From Xylophilus sp. GOD-11R (lineage in GTDB: Bacteria > Pseudomonadota > Gammaproteobacteria > Burkholderiales > Burkholderiaceae_C): 64,000 nucleotides of DNA. The notes below the pieces were generated by a model. It made no database searches. It worked only from the letters and a program-made list of their open reading frames with translations, and had not been told where the DNA came from. The translations under genes and the position numbers were made by a program. How positions within the stretch are numbered: the stretch's first letter is position 1; every line of letters begins with the position of its first letter. The stretch is from positions 4,092,001-4,156,000 of the forward strand of contig NZ_CP137854.1 of NCBI RefSeq assembly GCF_033546935.1. Reading direction: 5' to 3'. Below are positions 45,752-56,362 of the stretch, piece by piece.

Positions 45752-46618
45752 GTGCCGAGCCCACGAAACGGGCAGCGATGGCGTTTCGAAGTCGACAAAA
45801 TCCTGACGGCCACGCAGCGGCTGCAACTCAAGATAAGCCGAGACACCGTGCGCTCCACGCTCATGCATCTGCACCCGTCCCAGCTTGCCGATGCGCTGAA
45901 GCAGCGCCAGTGGCTGCGTCCATCCCCGACGCCGCAGCAACTGGCCCTGCAGCTGGCGCAGCTGCAGGCCGAGATTCCCTACGCGTGCTTCGCCAAGCGC
46001 ACTCGGGTCACCGCCTGGATCAATGACCGTCACCCCGAAAACTTCTGCTGGTCGCGCGCGATCGAGGAATACTTCCGCCGGCACCCCCTCGGCGATGGCG
46101 GCGATGGTGCCATCACCGCCATCACCGCCATGATGGCCGACGGCTCCATCGGTCTGTTCGTCGATCCCGCCGACGAACACCGCCGCCTGGACCTCAGCGC
46201 ACTGCTCGACCACCTGCGGTACGGCGGCCATCCGCTGTCGCCGGAGTGAGCGGACCATGGCACGGCCCACGATGCGCGCGCCCAGGCCTATGAATCGATC
46301 GGATTCGAACTGGTCGCGCTTTATCTGAGCGCGCAATTCGGCCTCACCCTGCAGCTCGTGCTGCCACACATGCCACGGCTGCGTCAACAGGACGGCGGCG
46401 ACGCGGTCTTGCAGGGCACCCTGCAACGCACCGAGCGTGTCGACGGCGCCATGGCCGTGCTCGCGCTGCCGGAAACGGGCCGCATGATCACCTTCAAGGA
46501 AAACAACGGGCAGCTGTATGCCGTCACCGGCACGGCGGCACTGCCGCTGCAGAGCGTGTTGCACCTCGCGGCACGGCAGGCGGGGCGAGACCTGCGGGTG
46601 GAGCTCTACGCAGGCTGA
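45752..46618 (+). pseudogene. Decayed fifth copy of the array proteins
   Basis: Two fragments. 45752-46249 encodes the middle module only (RQWLRPSPTPQQLALQL, YACFAKRTRVTAWINDRHPENFC, then DGSIGLFVDP) and stops at TGA. About 46265-46618 encodes the C-terminal end (LALPETGR, GQLYAVTG, VELYAG) with a frame change between them. The N-terminal module, the linker and the inner C-terminal part are gone, which implies an internal deletion of about 300 codons. There is no ribosome site at the first ATG. The two fragments align best with D and C. Confidence 0.8.
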
Positions 46619-46654
46619 CGACGCCGACCGGCGAGCGGCGTCGCGCGGCCGCGG

Positions 46655-47578
46655 CTACCAGGCCCGCGCGACCTGGGCGAAACCGCGCGGCGCCTGCTTC
46701 TCGTCCTGGAAGGTGACGATCTCGTAGCTGTCTTCTGCGGCCAGCAGGGCGCGCAGCAGCTTGTTGTTCATCGCGTGGCCGGAGCGAAAGGCGCTGTAGG
46801 CCGCCAGCAGCGGCTTGCCGACGCAGTACAGGTCGCCGATGGCGTCGAGGATCTTGTGCTTCACGAACTCGTCGTCATAGCGCAATCCGCCCACGTTGAG
46901 CACCTTGTAGTCGTCCATCACGATGGCGTTGTCGAGCCCGCCGCCGAGCGCCAGTCCGTTGGCCCGCATCATCTCCACGTCGCGGGTGAAGCCGAAGGTG
47001 CGGGCGCGCGCTATGTCGCGGCTGTAGTTGCCCGCGCCCAGGTCGAACTCCACCCGCTGGCCGGTGGAGTCGACTGCCGGATGGTCGAAGTCGATCTCGA
47101 AGGCGAGTTTGTAGCCGTGATAGGGCTCCAGCCGCGCCCACTTGGCGGCCGGGCCATCGCCTTCGCGCACCTCCACCGGACGCAGCAGCCGGATGAACCG
47201 GCGCGGTGCACGCTGCAGTTCGATGCCAGCGCTCTGCAGCAGGAACACAAAGGACGAGGATGACCCGTCGAGGATCGGCACCTCTTCGGCGGTGATGTCC
47301 ACATAGAGGTTGTCGATGCCCAGTCCCGCGCAGGCCGACATGAGGTGCTCGATGGTGTGCACCTTGGCGCTGCCCACGTTGATGGTGGAGGCCAGGCGCG
47401 TGTCGTTGACCGCCATCGCAGTGACCGGAATATCGACCGGCTCCGGCAGATCGATGCGGCGGAACACGATGCCGGTGTCGGGCTGGGCCGGCCGCAAGGT
47501 CAGCTCGACCCGCTGACCCGAATGCAGGCCGACGCCGACGGCGCGGGTGAGGGTCTTGAGAGTGCGTTGCTGGAGCAT
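46655..47578 (-). CDS. lpxC: UDP-3-O-acyl-N-acetylglucosamine deacetylase LpxC
   Basis: The product has 307 aa, the family length. It catalyses the zinc-dependent committed step of lipid A synthesis in the cytoplasm. Both domains are complete: [15 protein letters not shown], the zinc-binding His78 in TIEHLMSA, and the second zinc site at [12 protein letters not shown] (His near 237, Asp following) with the catalytic HAMNN segment near 265. Downstream of ftsZ, lpxC is its usual neighbour in these bacteria; here an accessory gene lies between them. Its promoter must be in the 284-base gap shared with the divergent accessory gene. Confidence 0.97.
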   Translation of the reverse strand: MLQQRTLKTLTRAVGVGLHSGQRVELTLRPAQPDTGIVFRRIDLPEPVDIPVTAMAVNDTRLASTINVGSAKVHTIEHLMSACAGLGIDNLYVDITAEEVPILDGSSSSFVFLLQSAGIELQRAPRRFIRLLRPVEVREGDGPAAKWARLEPYHGYKLAFEIDFDHPAVDSTGQRVEFDLGAGNYSRDIARARTFGFTRDVEMMRANGLALGGGLDNAIVMDDYKVLNVGGLRYDDEFVKHKILDAIGDLYCVGKPLLAAYSAFRSGHAMNNKLLRALLAAEDSYEIVTFQDEKQAPRGFAQVARAW

Positions 47579-47742
47579 CGGAAGATTTTAGTTTCGCAGG
47601 CTGCGGCCGGTGCAGCATTGTCCTTATGGCGCGCATAGCCGGCGCCCCGAAAACCGCCTTCTCACGGCCTGGCCGGCCGTTCGCCAATCATGGGTCGCAC
47701 AGGCCGGACGGGCGGGCCGACGCGGCCGCTGTGCGGTCCACA

Positions 47743-47766
47743 TTCCGTTGCCGCCGGGTTTCTTCG
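47743..47766 (+). promoter_or_regulatory. Imperfect hrpII/PIP-like box
   Basis: TTCC, 16 bases, TTCG, one base off the consensus, ending 96 bases before the ATG at 47863. Spacing and distance resemble the boxes before the genes at 1080, 2846 and 15714. Confidence 0.3.
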
Positions 47767-47862
47767 GATACCGGCGCCCAGGGCATCGGCAGCCAGGTTC
47801 TGATGGTCGCCCACCTCCATCCGGCCATCACCATCCGGCCATCACCACCGCTGTCACCCACC

Positions 47863-49350
47863 ATGCGTTTGCCATCGCTCGCCACCGCCCTCGCCGTTCT
47901 TTCTGCCTGGACCCAATCGCAAGGCGCCGCCCACCCGCTGCCGCTGCCGCCGGCCCGGGCGGGCGAAAGCGGTCGCGCCGGCGCCACCGATCTGCCCCTG
48001 TGAATGGGGCATCTGAACCACACCGGGACGGCGCCGTGGCCGCTTTTCGCCACTGCCGAGGTCGAGGCCTTCACCGAGCCACCCACAGCGCGTGCCGGGC
48101 GTTCCGTCGATGCGAGCGGCAGCAGCGCCGAGCCTGTTGAGTTCGGCCATCCCACCGGCCATTACCTCGGCCTGCTGGCAGCGGGCGACACCGCCGGTGC
48201 CGCTCGCCACCGCAATCAGACGCTGACCACCTACGGCACCACCGCCGCGCGCCGGCTGATGCTCGAACACCGCCTCGACCAGGCCGATCAATACCACCAG
48301 TCGCTCGACTTCCTGTTGCGCCGCAGCCTGGCCGGCACCACCGAACCGATGATGCGCCCGTTCATCCGGGAGGCCGTCTCCGCGCTCTACCAGGAGGGCA
48401 CGGCCGACCTGGTGCGTGGCCGCTGGCCGGACACCCGGCTCGGCACCACCGAATTCATCCTGGAGCGTGCCCGGCAGGCTGCCGACGCGCTCGACGCACG
48501 CACCGTGCCGCAGATCGAGCGGTTCTACGACCAGGCCGTGCACGACGCGGAGGCAGCCGCCAGCCCGCCACGCAACGGCGGGGCCGATGGCTGCGCCCTG
48601 GAGGACGGCAGCCTCGTCTTCACCGGCCTGCAAGCGCGTCAAAACGCCATGCGCTTCGCGCCGCGCCCGGTGCAGCACGAGGCCATCCTGATGGCGGGCG
48701 CCCCTCTCATTTTTCCGGCCAATGCCTCGGCCGTCGCGCTGACCACGCCGCCGCCGCCGCCGCGGCTGCGTCCGGCCACCGCCAACGAACGCTGGCTGTG
48801 CTACACGGCGTCCCGGGTCGGCGCCGGCCTCGGCCGTGTCGCCGGCCGCAAGGCGGGCATCGGTGCGGGCCCCACGACCGGCCTGCAGGACCGTGCCCGC
48901 GCCGGCGGTCGTGCCGGTGCCCGGGCCGGTGCCCGTGCCGCTACGCAGGCGCTGCTGACTCGTCTGCGCGCAGGCGCCGATGTGCAGGAAGCGCTGGCCG
49001 CCGGCCGCGAGGCCGCGACCCGCGAGGGCGCGCGGGCCGGACTGGACGCCATGTCGACGCGCCAAGCCGGCATGGAACTGGCCCTGCCGGTGCGCTACGA
49101 GAACGCGGACTTCCGACACGCCTGGGCCGAGCCCGCCCAGCCTTTCTGGAGGCCGCGCCCGGAGCGCACTACGCTATTGCTGCTGGCCCGCGACCCCGAT
49201 GGAGCGCGGCCAGACCGCTACAGCGAGGACGGCGGCTACCATTGGCAGCCACTGGATGGCCACAACACCCCCGCCCAGGAGGCCGCCCGCGCGGCCGGCG
49301 TCGATCGTCTGCGCAACGCCACCGCTGCTGCCAACGCCGCGCGGGCCTAG
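47863..49350 (+). pseudogene. Effector-like gene split by an in-frame TGA
   Basis: From the ATG at 47863 a 46-residue N-terminus (MRLPSLATALAVLSAWTQ..., hydrophobic then Pro/Arg-rich) ends at TGA 48001-48003. The same frame continues directly with an ATG at 48004 for 448 codons. The downstream part is mostly helical, with a Pro-run near residue 245, a striking Gly/Ala/Arg tract (about 275-315, RAGGRAGARAGARA) and a late FWRPRPERTTLLLLARDP...YHWQPLDGH segment. Either the original start was 47863 and the stop is a recent nonsense change, or translation now starts at 48004 without its N-terminal signal. No family recognised. It sits between lpxC and ftsZ, which are normally closer. Confidence 0.6.
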
Positions 49351-49439
49351 CAGCCTGCGCCTTACCAAGCCCCGGAGGCCGTGCGAAGCAGGCCGACTGC
49401 CTCAAGGCGTGGCAGCGAGGCTACGCCGAGCCAGGCCGC

Positions 49440-49487
49440 CGCCCCCGGAAAGGGGTAGGCGGAGACACGAAGTGCGTAGCCTGGGGG
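49440..49487. repeat. Short intergenic repeat after ftsZ
   Basis: CGCCCCCGG...GGGGTAGGCGG...ACACG.AGTG.G.AGCCTGGGGG. A second copy (50988-51037) lies after ftsA. On the minus strand both begin 4-6 bases after the stop codon, and the CCCCC/GGGGG arms can form hairpins. Confidence 0.8.
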
Positions 49488-49492
49488 AGAAC

Positions 49493-50737
49493 TCAGTCCG
49501 CCTGCTTGCGCAGGAACGCCGGAATTTCCAGATCGTCCATGCCGCCTGATGCCAGCGCATCGACCCGCGCGGCCGCTTGCGTGCGGTTGGTGCGCCAGAC
49601 GCTCGGCACGGCCATGTTGCCGTAGTCGGTCGCCGAGGCGTTGCCCAGCGATCCCAGGCCCTGGTGGCCGTGGCCGGCCATCGCGCCGCCGGCGCTGCCC
49701 GAGGGCAGGTTGAAGCCGACGTCGTGCGTGCCGGTGCGCAGCACCTGCAGCGGCGGCGCGGTGCGGCGCTGCTGGCCCTGGCGCGACAGGCCGGTGGCGA
49801 CCACGGTCACGCGGATCTGATCGCCCAGGCTGTCGTCGTAGGCGGTGCCGTAGATAACGTGTGCGTCCGGCGAGGCGTAGGCGCGGATGGTGTTCATCGC
49901 GAGCTTGGACTCGTTGAGCTTCAGGCTGCCCTTGGCCGCGGTGATCAGCACCAGCACGCCCTTGGCACCCGACAGGTCGATGCCTTCGAGCAGCGGGCAG
50001 GCCACGGCCTGCTCGGCGGCGATGCGGGCGCGGTCCGGGCCGTCGGAGACCGCCGTACCCATCATGGCCTTGCCGGGCTCGCCCATCACGGTGCGCACGT
50101 CTTCGAAGTCGACGTTGACGTGGCCGGGCACGTTGATGATTTCGGCGATGCCGCCGACCGCGTTCTTCAGCACGTCGTTGGCGTGGGCGAAAGCTTCGTC
50201 CTGGGTGACGTCGTCGCCCAGCACTTCGAGCAGCTTCTCGTTGAGCACCACGATCAGCGAGTCGACATTGGCTTCGAGCTCGGTCAGGCCGGCGTCGGCG
50301 TTGGCCATGCGGCGGCCGCCTTCGAACTCGAAGGGCTTGGTGACCACACCCACGGTCAGGATGCCCATCTCCTTGGCCACGCGGGCGATGATGGGTGCCG
50401 CGCCGGTGCCGGTGCCGCCGCCCATGCCGGCGGTGATGAACAGCATGTGCGCGCCGTCGATCGCGGCGCGAATGTCGGCCTCGGCGGCCTCGGCCGACTC
50501 ACGGCCCTTGTCGGGCTTGCTGCCCGCGCCCAGGCCGCTCTGGCCGAGCTGGATGGTGCGATGCGCGTGGCTGCGGCCGAGCGCTTGCGCGTCGGTGTTG
50601 GCGCAGATGAACTCCACGCCCTGCACCGAACGGTCGATCATGTGATCCACGGCATTGCCGCCGCCACCGCCGACCCCGATCACCTTGATCTGGGTGCCTT
50701 GGTGGAACTCTTCGACTTCGATCATTTCGATGGTCAT
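49493..50737 (-). CDS. ftsZ: Cell division protein FtsZ
   Basis: The product has 414 aa from the ATG at 50737 with AGGAG 6 bases upstream; the longer open frame upstream is non-coding. FtsZ is the tubulin-like GTPase that forms the division ring. The nucleotide-binding N-terminus shows IKVIGVGGGGGNAV (18-30), the tubulin signature GGGTGTG (106-112) and NVDFEDVRTVM (T7 loop region). A variable Gly/Ala-rich linker leads to the conserved tail DDLEIPAFLRKQAD that binds FtsA and ZipA. It is the last of the dcw genes, separated from ftsA by about 300 bases that hold one short repeat and presumably a ftsZ promoter. Confidence 0.98.
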   Translation of the reverse strand: MTIEMIEVEEFHQGTQIKVIGVGGGGGNAVDHMIDRSVQGVEFICANTDAQALGRSHAHRTIQLGQSGLGAGSKPDKGRESAEAAEADIRAAIDGAHMLFITAGMGGGTGTGAAPIIARVAKEMGILTVGVVTKPFEFEGGRRMANADAGLTELEANVDSLIVVLNEKLLEVLGDDVTQDEAFAHANDVLKNAVGGIAEIINVPGHVNVDFEDVRTVMGEPGKAMMGTAVSDGPDRARIAAEQAVACPLLEGIDLSGAKGVLVLITAAKGSLKLNESKLAMNTIRAYASPDAHVIYGTAYDDSLGDQIRVTVVATGLSRQGQQRRTAPPLQVLRTGTHDVGFNLPSGSAGGAMAGHGHQGLGSLGNASATDYGNMAVPSVWRTNRTQAAARVDALASGGMDDLEIPAFLRKQAD

Positions 50738-50987
50738 GATGGATCTCCTGAAACTTGTACGAAAAAAAGACGGTTGAACGAGAAAAAACGGTTGAACTGA
50801 ATCTGATGCGATGCGGGTGCGGCCGGAGGCTCGGGACGTCGACATCGCCATCGTCGCCGCCGAGGCGGGCTCCCCCGCGCCAGCCAAAGTCGGTAGCAAA
50901 TCACGACCAGCCCCTCCCCACCCAAGGCGAGCGAAGCGAAGCCCGTTGGAGGACGCCGCCGGGCCGGCTCTGCCGGACGGCCAGCGT

Positions 50988-51037
50988 CGCCCCCGGGACG
51001 GGGGTAGGCGGCCACACGCAGTGGGCAAGCCTGGGGG
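50988..51037. repeat. Short intergenic repeat after ftsA
   Basis: Second copy of the element at 49440-49487, beginning 4 bases after the ftsA stop on the minus strand. The rest of the 50738-50987 gap holds the ftsZ ribosome site and no other feature I can support. Confidence 0.8.
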
Positions 51038-51040
51038 TCA

Positions 51041-52270
51041 TCAAAAGTTCCCGATGATGAAATCCTTGAAGCGCCCGAAGGCCGTCTTCACGGATCCGTG
51101 TTTCTGGGCCACCTTGAAGCCGCGCAGCCGCGCCAGCCGGGCCTCTTCCATGAGGCCCATCACGGTGGCGGCGCGCGGCTGGCTGACCATGTCGGCCAGC
51201 GCGCTGCGGTACTTGGGCACGCCCCGGCGCACCGGCTTCAGGAAGATGTCCTCACCCAGCTCGACCATGCCCGGCATGACCGCGCTGCCGCCGGTCAGCA
51301 CGATGCCCGAGGACAGCATTTCCTCGTAGCCGGACTCGCGGATCACCTGCTGCACCAGCGAGAAGATCTCCTCGATGCGCGGCTCGATCACGCCAGCCAG
51401 CGCCTGCTTGCTCAGCATGCGCGGCCCCCGGTCGCCCAGGCCCGGCACTTCCACCTGCGCTTCCGGGTCGGCCAGCAACTGCTTGGCGAACCCGGCTTCG
51501 ACCTTGATGTCCTCGGCGTCCTTGGTGGGCGTGCGCAGCGCCATCGCGATGTCGCTGGTGATCAGGTCGCCGGCGATCGGGATCACCGCCGTGTGGCGGA
51601 TCGCGCCGTTGGTGAAGATGGCCACGTCGGTGGTGCCGGCGCCGATGTCGACTACCGCCACGCCGAGTTCGCGTTCGTCGTCGGTCAGCACCGCCTGGCT
51701 GCTGGCCAGCGGGTTGAGCATGAGTTGCTCCACGTCGAGGCCGCAGCGGCGCACGCACTTGATGATGTTCTCGGCCGCACTCTGCGCGCCGGTCACGATG
51801 TGCACCTTGGCTTCGAGCCGGATGCCGCTCATGCCGATGGGCTCGCGCACGTCCTGGCCGTCGATCACGAACTCCTGGGGCTCCACCAGCAGCAGGCGCT
51901 GGTCGGTGGAGATGTTGATCGCCTTGGCCGTCTCCACCACGCGGGCGACGTCGGCCGGGGTGACTTCCTTGTCCTTCACCGCAACCATGCCGCTGGAGTT
52001 GAGCCCGCGGATATGGCTGCCGGTGATGCCGGTGTAGACCCGGGTGATCTTGCAGTCGGCCATCAGCTCGGCCTCCTTCAGGGCCTGCTGGATGCTCTGC
52101 ACGGTGGCGTCGATGTTGACCACCACGCCGCGCTTCAGGCCGTTGGACGGCGCCACGCCCAGGCCCGCCAGCTTGAGCTGGCCGTCGGGCAGCACCTCGG
52201 CCACCACCGCCATCACCTTGGCAGTACCGATGTCCAGGCCGACCACCAGGTCCTTGTACTCTTTAGCCAT
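51041..52270 (-). CDS. ftsA: Cell division protein FtsA
   Basis: The product has 409 aa. FtsA is the actin-like ATPase that anchors FtsZ to the membrane. It has the phosphate-1 motif VVGLDIGTAKV (9-19), the 1C domain, VVDIGAGTTDVAIF (phosphate-2), and GIVLTGGSAVMPGM (adenosine motif). The C-terminal amphipathic helix FKDFIIGNF at the very end is the membrane-targeting sequence. It follows ftsQ by 37 bases. Confidence 0.97.
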   Translation of the reverse strand: MAKEYKDLVVGLDIGTAKVMAVVAEVLPDGQLKLAGLGVAPSNGLKRGVVVNIDATVQSIQQALKEAELMADCKITRVYTGITGSHIRGLNSSGMVAVKDKEVTPADVARVVETAKAINISTDQRLLLVEPQEFVIDGQDVREPIGMSGIRLEAKVHIVTGAQSAAENIIKCVRRCGLDVEQLMLNPLASSQAVLTDDERELGVAVVDIGAGTTDVAIFTNGAIRHTAVIPIAGDLITSDIAMALRTPTKDAEDIKVEAGFAKQLLADPEAQVEVPGLGDRGPRMLSKQALAGVIEPRIEEIFSLVQQVIRESGYEEMLSSGIVLTGGSAVMPGMVELGEDIFLKPVRRGVPKYRSALADMVSQPRAATVMGLMEEARLARLRGFKVAQKHGSVKTAFGRFKDFIIGNF

Positions 52271-52307
52271 CAGTTGTTCCCTCGATCCTTGTTCGTTCTC
52301 ATGGCGT

Positions 52308-53126
52308 TCAATCGATCGCCTTTACCGTGTTCTTGCGTGCCAGTGCGGCGGCCTGTTCCACCGTCATGGTGGTTACGCCGTTGAGCTTGATGGCGTAGCC
52401 GTCGGCATGGCGCAGGTCGGCCGAGATCAGCGCGTCCGGGCGGCGCCCGTACTTGGCGGTGACCTGGGTCAGCGTGCGGGTGAAGCGTTCGGTACGGGCC
52501 ATCAGTTCGGCGACGCTGCCGCCGCCGAGCTCCACCGTCGGGCCGTCGTCCAGGATCACGCGCCAGCTGCCGCGGCCGGACATGGCCAGGTCGGTCACCG
52601 ACATCTCGATGGCGCCGAACAGCGGCTGCAGCGCACGCTCCATCGCCAGCACCTCGGGCGCGTCGCCGTCCGGGCCGGACAGGCGCGGCAGGTCGTCGTT
52701 GTCGACATCGGCGACGTTGGCCTCGAAGACCTCGCCGAAGGTATTGACCATGGCCGAGCCCGACTCCGGGCCCCAGAAGGCCACCGCCACGTGCTCTTCG
52801 AGCGTGACGTGCAGGCGGTTGGGGAACTCGCGGCGCACGTCGGCGTGGCGGATCCAGGGCACGGCCTCGAAGGCCGCCCGTGCGGCGCCGAGGTTGACGG
52901 TGAAGAAGCTGCCTTCGAGCCGGTTGGCGACATTGGCGCGCAGCGTCACCGCGTTGTTGTGGGTGAGCTTGCCGTCGATGACGATGCCGCCCAGCGCGAA
53001 CGCCGGGTTGCGCAGCGCCCACAGCCCGGCGGCCGCCAGCAGCATCGCCGCGCAGCCGGCGAACAGGACCGCGGCGGTCACGTTCATCAGCCGTACGTCG
53101 AAAGGTGCGGGCGAGACGTCGGTCAC
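52308..53126 (-). CDS. ftsQ: Cell division protein FtsQ
   Basis: The product has 272 aa from a GTG at 53126 that overlaps the ddl stop (GTGA), which is a common arrangement. FtsQ is a bitopic protein of the divisome that binds FtsB/FtsL. It has a short cytoplasmic N-terminus, one membrane helix (about residues 15-38, [19 protein letters not shown]), then the POTRA domain ([18 protein letters not shown]) and beta domain ([29 protein letters not shown]). A longer upstream frame inside ddl is out of keeping with the family. Confidence 0.94.
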   Translation of the reverse strand: MTDVSPAPFDVRLMNVTAAVLFAGCAAMLLAAAGLWALRNPAFALGGIVIDGKLTHNNAVTLRANVANRLEGSFFTVNLGAARAAFEAVPWIRHADVRREFPNRLHVTLEEHVAVAFWGPESGSAMVNTFGEVFEANVADVDNDDLPRLSGPDGDAPEVLAMERALQPLFGAIEMSVTDLAMSGRGSWRVILDDGPTVELGGGSVAELMARTERFTRTLTQVTAKYGRRPDALISADLRHADGYAIKLNGVTTMTVEQAAALARKNTVKAID

Positions 53127-54172
53127 TCGGCGTTCTCCTGGCGGGTCTGCCGGTCTTCGCGTGCCACCACCTGGCGTTGCGCGGCGCTGTAGTCGAGGCT
53201 CGCGGTGGCCAGGATGCGCAGGCACAGCTCGTCGTACGGAATGCCGGCGCAGCGCGCGGACATCGGCACCAGCGAATGCGAGGTCATGCCCGGCGAGGTG
53301 TTCATCTCCAGCAGGAAAGGCTTGCGGTCGGCGGCGCGGATCATCAGGTCGGCGCGGCTCCAGCCCCGGCACCCCAGGGTGCGGTAGGCGGCCAGCACGA
53401 TGCGCTGGATCTCCTGCTCCTCGGCCGGCGGCAGGCCGCTCGGGCAGAGGTACTGCACGTCGTCGGTGAAGTACTTGTTCTGATAGTCGTAGGCACCTTC
53501 GGGCGCGTGGATGCGGATCACCGGCAGCGCGACGGCGTCGGCGCCGCTGCCGAGCACCGGCACGGTGATCTCTTCGCCGGTGACGAACTCTTCGCAGAGC
53601 AGGTCGGGGTCGTAGCGGGTGGACAGCGCGGCGGCCTCGGCGAGCTGCGCCGCGTCGGTCACCTTGGTGACGCCGATGGAAGAGCCTTCGCGAGGCGGCT
53701 TCACGATCAGCGGCAGGCCGAGCTGTCCCACCACCGCCGCCACCTGCGCGGGGCTCTGCTGGTCAGGTGCCAGGCGCACGTAGCGCGGCGTCGGCAGGCC
53801 GTCGGCCAGCCAGACGCGCTTGGTGGTGACCTTGTCCATGGCGATGGCCGAGGCCATCACGCCCGGGCCGGTGTAGGGTATACCCATCAACTCCAGCGCG
53901 CCCTGCACCGTGCCGTCTTCGCCGAAGCGGCCGTGCAGCGCGATGAAGCAGCGGTCGAAGCCTTCGGTGCGCAGCTCCGACAGGTCGCGGGTGCCGGTGT
54001 CGAAGGCATAGGCGTCGACACCGCGCGAGCGCAGCGCCGCCAGCACGCCAGTGCCCGACATGAAGGAGATCTCGCGCTCGGCCGAGGCGCCACCCATCAG
54101 CACCGCCACCTTGCCGAAGGCGTCGGACGCGGGCAGCGTGGGCAGACGCGAGACGATGTCGTGCGGGCTCAT
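53123..54172 (-). CDS. ddl: D-alanine--D-alanine ligase
   Basis: The product has 349 aa, slightly longer than E. coli DdlB because of a short N-terminal leader. It is an ATP-grasp enzyme that joins two D-Ala for the pentapeptide. Landmarks are [15 protein letters not shown] (substrate loop with the conserved Glu), [28 protein letters not shown] (ATP-grasp Lys and omega loop), and the metal site [17 protein letters not shown]. The C-terminal ~35 residues are polar. Overlaps of 4 bases with both murC and ftsQ indicate translational coupling. Confidence 0.97.
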   Translation of the reverse strand: MSPHDIVSRLPTLPASDAFGKVAVLMGGASAEREISFMSGTGVLAALRSRGVDAYAFDTGTRDLSELRTEGFDRCFIALHGRFGEDGTVQGALELMGIPYTGPGVMASAIAMDKVTTKRVWLADGLPTPRYVRLAPDQQSPAQVAAVVGQLGLPLIVKPPREGSSIGVTKVTDAAQLAEAAALSTRYDPDLLCEEFVTGEEITVPVLGSGADAVALPVIRIHAPEGAYDYQNKYFTDDVQYLCPSGLPPAEEQEIQRIVLAAYRTLGCRGWSRADLMIRAADRKPFLLEMNTSPGMTSHSLVPMSARCAGIPYDELCLRILATASLDYSAAQRQVVAREDRQTRQENAE

Positions 54173-55614
54173 GCCGTGGCTCCCGCACGAACGTCGCTGG
54201 CGGCGGGCGACGCGATGGCGCGCATCTCGGCGACCTTGGCCGGCACCGCGCCGATGGAGCCGGCGCCCATGCAGATCACCACGTCGCCGTCGCGCGTCTG
54301 GTCGGCGATGGCCTGCGGCATGGCGACGATGTCGTCGACGAAGACCGGCTCCACCTTGCCCGCCACCCGCAGTGCCCGCACCAGCGCCCGGCCGTCGGCC
54401 GCGACGATGGGCGCCTCGCCGGCGGCATACACCTCGGCCAGCAGCACGGTGGAGGCGTGCTCGCCGATCACCTTGACGAAATCCTCGAAGCAGTCGCGGG
54501 TGCGGCTGTAGCGGTGCGGCTGGAAGGCCAGCACGATGCGACGACCGGGGAACGCGCCCCGTGCCGCCGACAGGGTGGCGGCCATCTCGACCGGGTGGTG
54601 GCCGTAGTCGTCGATCAGCGTGAAGGTGCCGCCGTCGGCCGCGCGCAGTTCGCCATAACGCTGGAAGCGCCGGCCCACGCCGCGGAACTCCGACAGCGCC
54701 TGCAGCACGGCTTCGTCGGCGATGCCCAGCTCCACGCCCACGGCGATCGCCGACAGCGCGTTGAGCACGTTGTGGCGGCCGGCCAGGTTGAGGCTCACGT
54801 CCAGGTCGGGCAGCGTGACGCCGTTGCGGCGCTGCACGGTGAAGCGCATGCGGCCGCCTTCGGCGCGCACGTCGATCGCGCGCACCTGGGCGTCCTCGGA
54901 GAAGCCGTAGCTCGTCACCGGGCAGTTGACCTGCGGCAGGATCTCGCGAATGGCCGGATCGTCGGTGCAGAGGATGGCCACGCCGTAGAAGGGCATGCGG
55001 TGCAGGAAGTCGACGAAGGCGCCCTTGAGCCGGCTGAAGTCGTGGCCGTAGGTCTCCATGTGGTCGGCGTCGATGTTGGTGACGACCGCCATCACCGGCA
55101 GCAGGTTCAGGAAGGACGCGTCGGACTCGTCGGCCTCCACCACGATGTGGTCGCCGGTGCCGAGCTTGGCGTTGGCGCCGGCGCTGTTGAGCCGGCCGCC
55201 GATGACGAAGGTCGGGTCCAGGCCGGCGGCGGCGAGCACGCTGGTCACCAGGCTGGTGGTGGTGGTCTTGCCGTGGGTGCCGGCGATGGCGATGCCCTGC
55301 TTCAGGCGCATCAGCTCGGCCAGCATCATGGCCCTGGGAACGACCGGGATGCGTCTTGCCCTTGCTGCGATGACCTCGGGGTTGTCCTGGCGCACTGCCG
55401 TGGAGGTGACCACCGCGTCGGCGCCGTCGATGTTGAATTCGGCGTGGCCGATGTGGGTGGTGATGCCCAGGTCGGCGAGGCGGCGCAGGGTCGCGCTGTC
55501 GGAGAGGTCGGAGCCGGAGATGGCGTAGCCGAGGTTGAACAGCACCTCGGCGATGCCGCTCATGCCTGAGCCGCCCAGGCCTACGAAATGGATGTGGCGG
55601 ATGGCGTGTTTCAT
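54169..55614 (-). CDS. murC: UDP-N-acetylmuramate--L-alanine ligase MurC
   Basis: The product has 481 aa from the ATG at 55614. MurC adds L-Ala to UDP-MurNAc in the cytoplasm. The N-terminal Rossmann motif [15 protein letters not shown] occupies residues 8-22, the ATP loop [10 protein letters not shown] 111-120, then [11 protein letters not shown] and [11 protein letters not shown]; the C-terminal ligase domain begins near [11 protein letters not shown]. The open frame continues 128 codons upstream through the repeat, but that part is not protein-like. It lacks the usual short spacing to murG because repeat copy 3 intervenes, so a promoter in or near the repeat may be needed. Confidence 0.97.
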   Translation of the reverse strand: MKHAIRHIHFVGLGGSGMSGIAEVLFNLGYAISGSDLSDSATLRRLADLGITTHIGHAEFNIDGADAVVTSTAVRQDNPEVIAARARRIPVVPRAMMLAELMRLKQGIAIAGTHGKTTTTSLVTSVLAAAGLDPTFVIGGRLNSAGANAKLGTGDHIVVEADESDASFLNLLPVMAVVTNIDADHMETYGHDFSRLKGAFVDFLHRMPFYGVAILCTDDPAIREILPQVNCPVTSYGFSEDAQVRAIDVRAEGGRMRFTVQRRNGVTLPDLDVSLNLAGRHNVLNALSAIAVGVELGIADEAVLQALSEFRGVGRRFQRYGELRAADGGTFTLIDDYGHHPVEMAATLSAARGAFPGRRIVLAFQPHRYSRTRDCFEDFVKVIGEHASTVLLAEVYAAGEAPIVAADGRALVRALRVAGKVEPVFVDDIVAMPQAIADQTRDGDVVICMGAGSIGAVPAKVAEMRAIASPAASDVRAGATA

Positions 55615-55684
55615 GGGTTTTCTTGTTGTTTTGTTTGGCTTGGGACGCGGCTTTGGGCTGTGTCTTTTTCTTCTACTGTTCGTA

Positions 55685-56330
55685 GGGTGGAGCTGGGGGC
55701 TTGCGCGCCCCCAGACCCGCGGTAACTTTCTTTCTGCTGAAAGAAAGTCACCAAAGAAAAGCTTTTGAAGACGAGCTCGAGGCTCGGTCGGGCCATTGCT
55801 TCGCTCGGCCTGGGAAATGTGCCTTCGAACGCCCTGGCGGCAACAGTTTGGACAAGGGTCGATCCAGTGCCTGGGCCCCTGCTTCGCAGGGTCGGGGCTG
55901 AGAGGGTAAGGACAGGCGACCGCACTGAGCACAGTGAGGGGGCCGCGTGGGGTCGATCGCCATACACCTTCGCGGGCGCTGCTGACAGGTGTTGCCACCG
56001 TCCTTGTGGATGCGCGCGCGCCGTCCCCCGCCGAGCGCAGCGAAGGCTCGTGTGGGCCGAGCGAAGCAATGGCCCGGACCGGGGGTCCCCTCTGGGGGAG
56101 AGCGAGGAACGGAGGTTTTGCGGATTAGGGCTGGCGGCTGTCTGAGCGAAGCGAGTTCCGCCAGACCCCGCAAAACCGAGTACCGCAGCGTGCCCCGAAG
56201 GGGTCTCCCCCAGCGGGGTCGCCTTTCTTTGGTTACTTTCTTTGGCGAAGCAAAGAAAGTGACTCGCCCGCCGGGGCGAAATCCCGGCCTCTGCCCTCCG
56301 CAGGAGACACAGCCCCCGCAGCGGCAAACC
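55685..56330. repeat. Large interspersed repeat, copy 3 (between murC and murG)
   Basis: About 610 bases like copy 1 in the same orientation. It includes the CTGGGGGC hairpin, GCGGTAACTTTCTT at 55719-55732, a 9-bp stem (55726-55747) whose loop-side bases differ from copy 1 on both arms, the nested stem-loop at 56114-56177, the CTTTCTTTG hairpin and one 36-bp unit (from 56294). It fills almost all of the 748-base murC-murG gap. Confidence 0.9.
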
Positions 56331-56362
56331 CTCCAACAGCGATGAGCAAATGCGCCGGCTCA

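Noticed and set aside
48875..49030. Collagen-like or membrane domain in the Gly/Ala/Arg tract
   Set aside because: The tract lacks the Gly-X-Y regularity of collagen and is too charged for a membrane helix; it is low-complexity sequence.
50738..51028. N-terminal extension of FtsZ
   Set aside because: A 97-codon open upstream frame exists, but AGGAG precedes the ATG at 50737 and the FtsZ family starts there.
55615..55998. N-terminal extension of MurC
   Set aside because: The open frame upstream of 55614 runs through the interspersed repeat. MurC begins normally with the Rossmann motif after [10 protein letters not shown].
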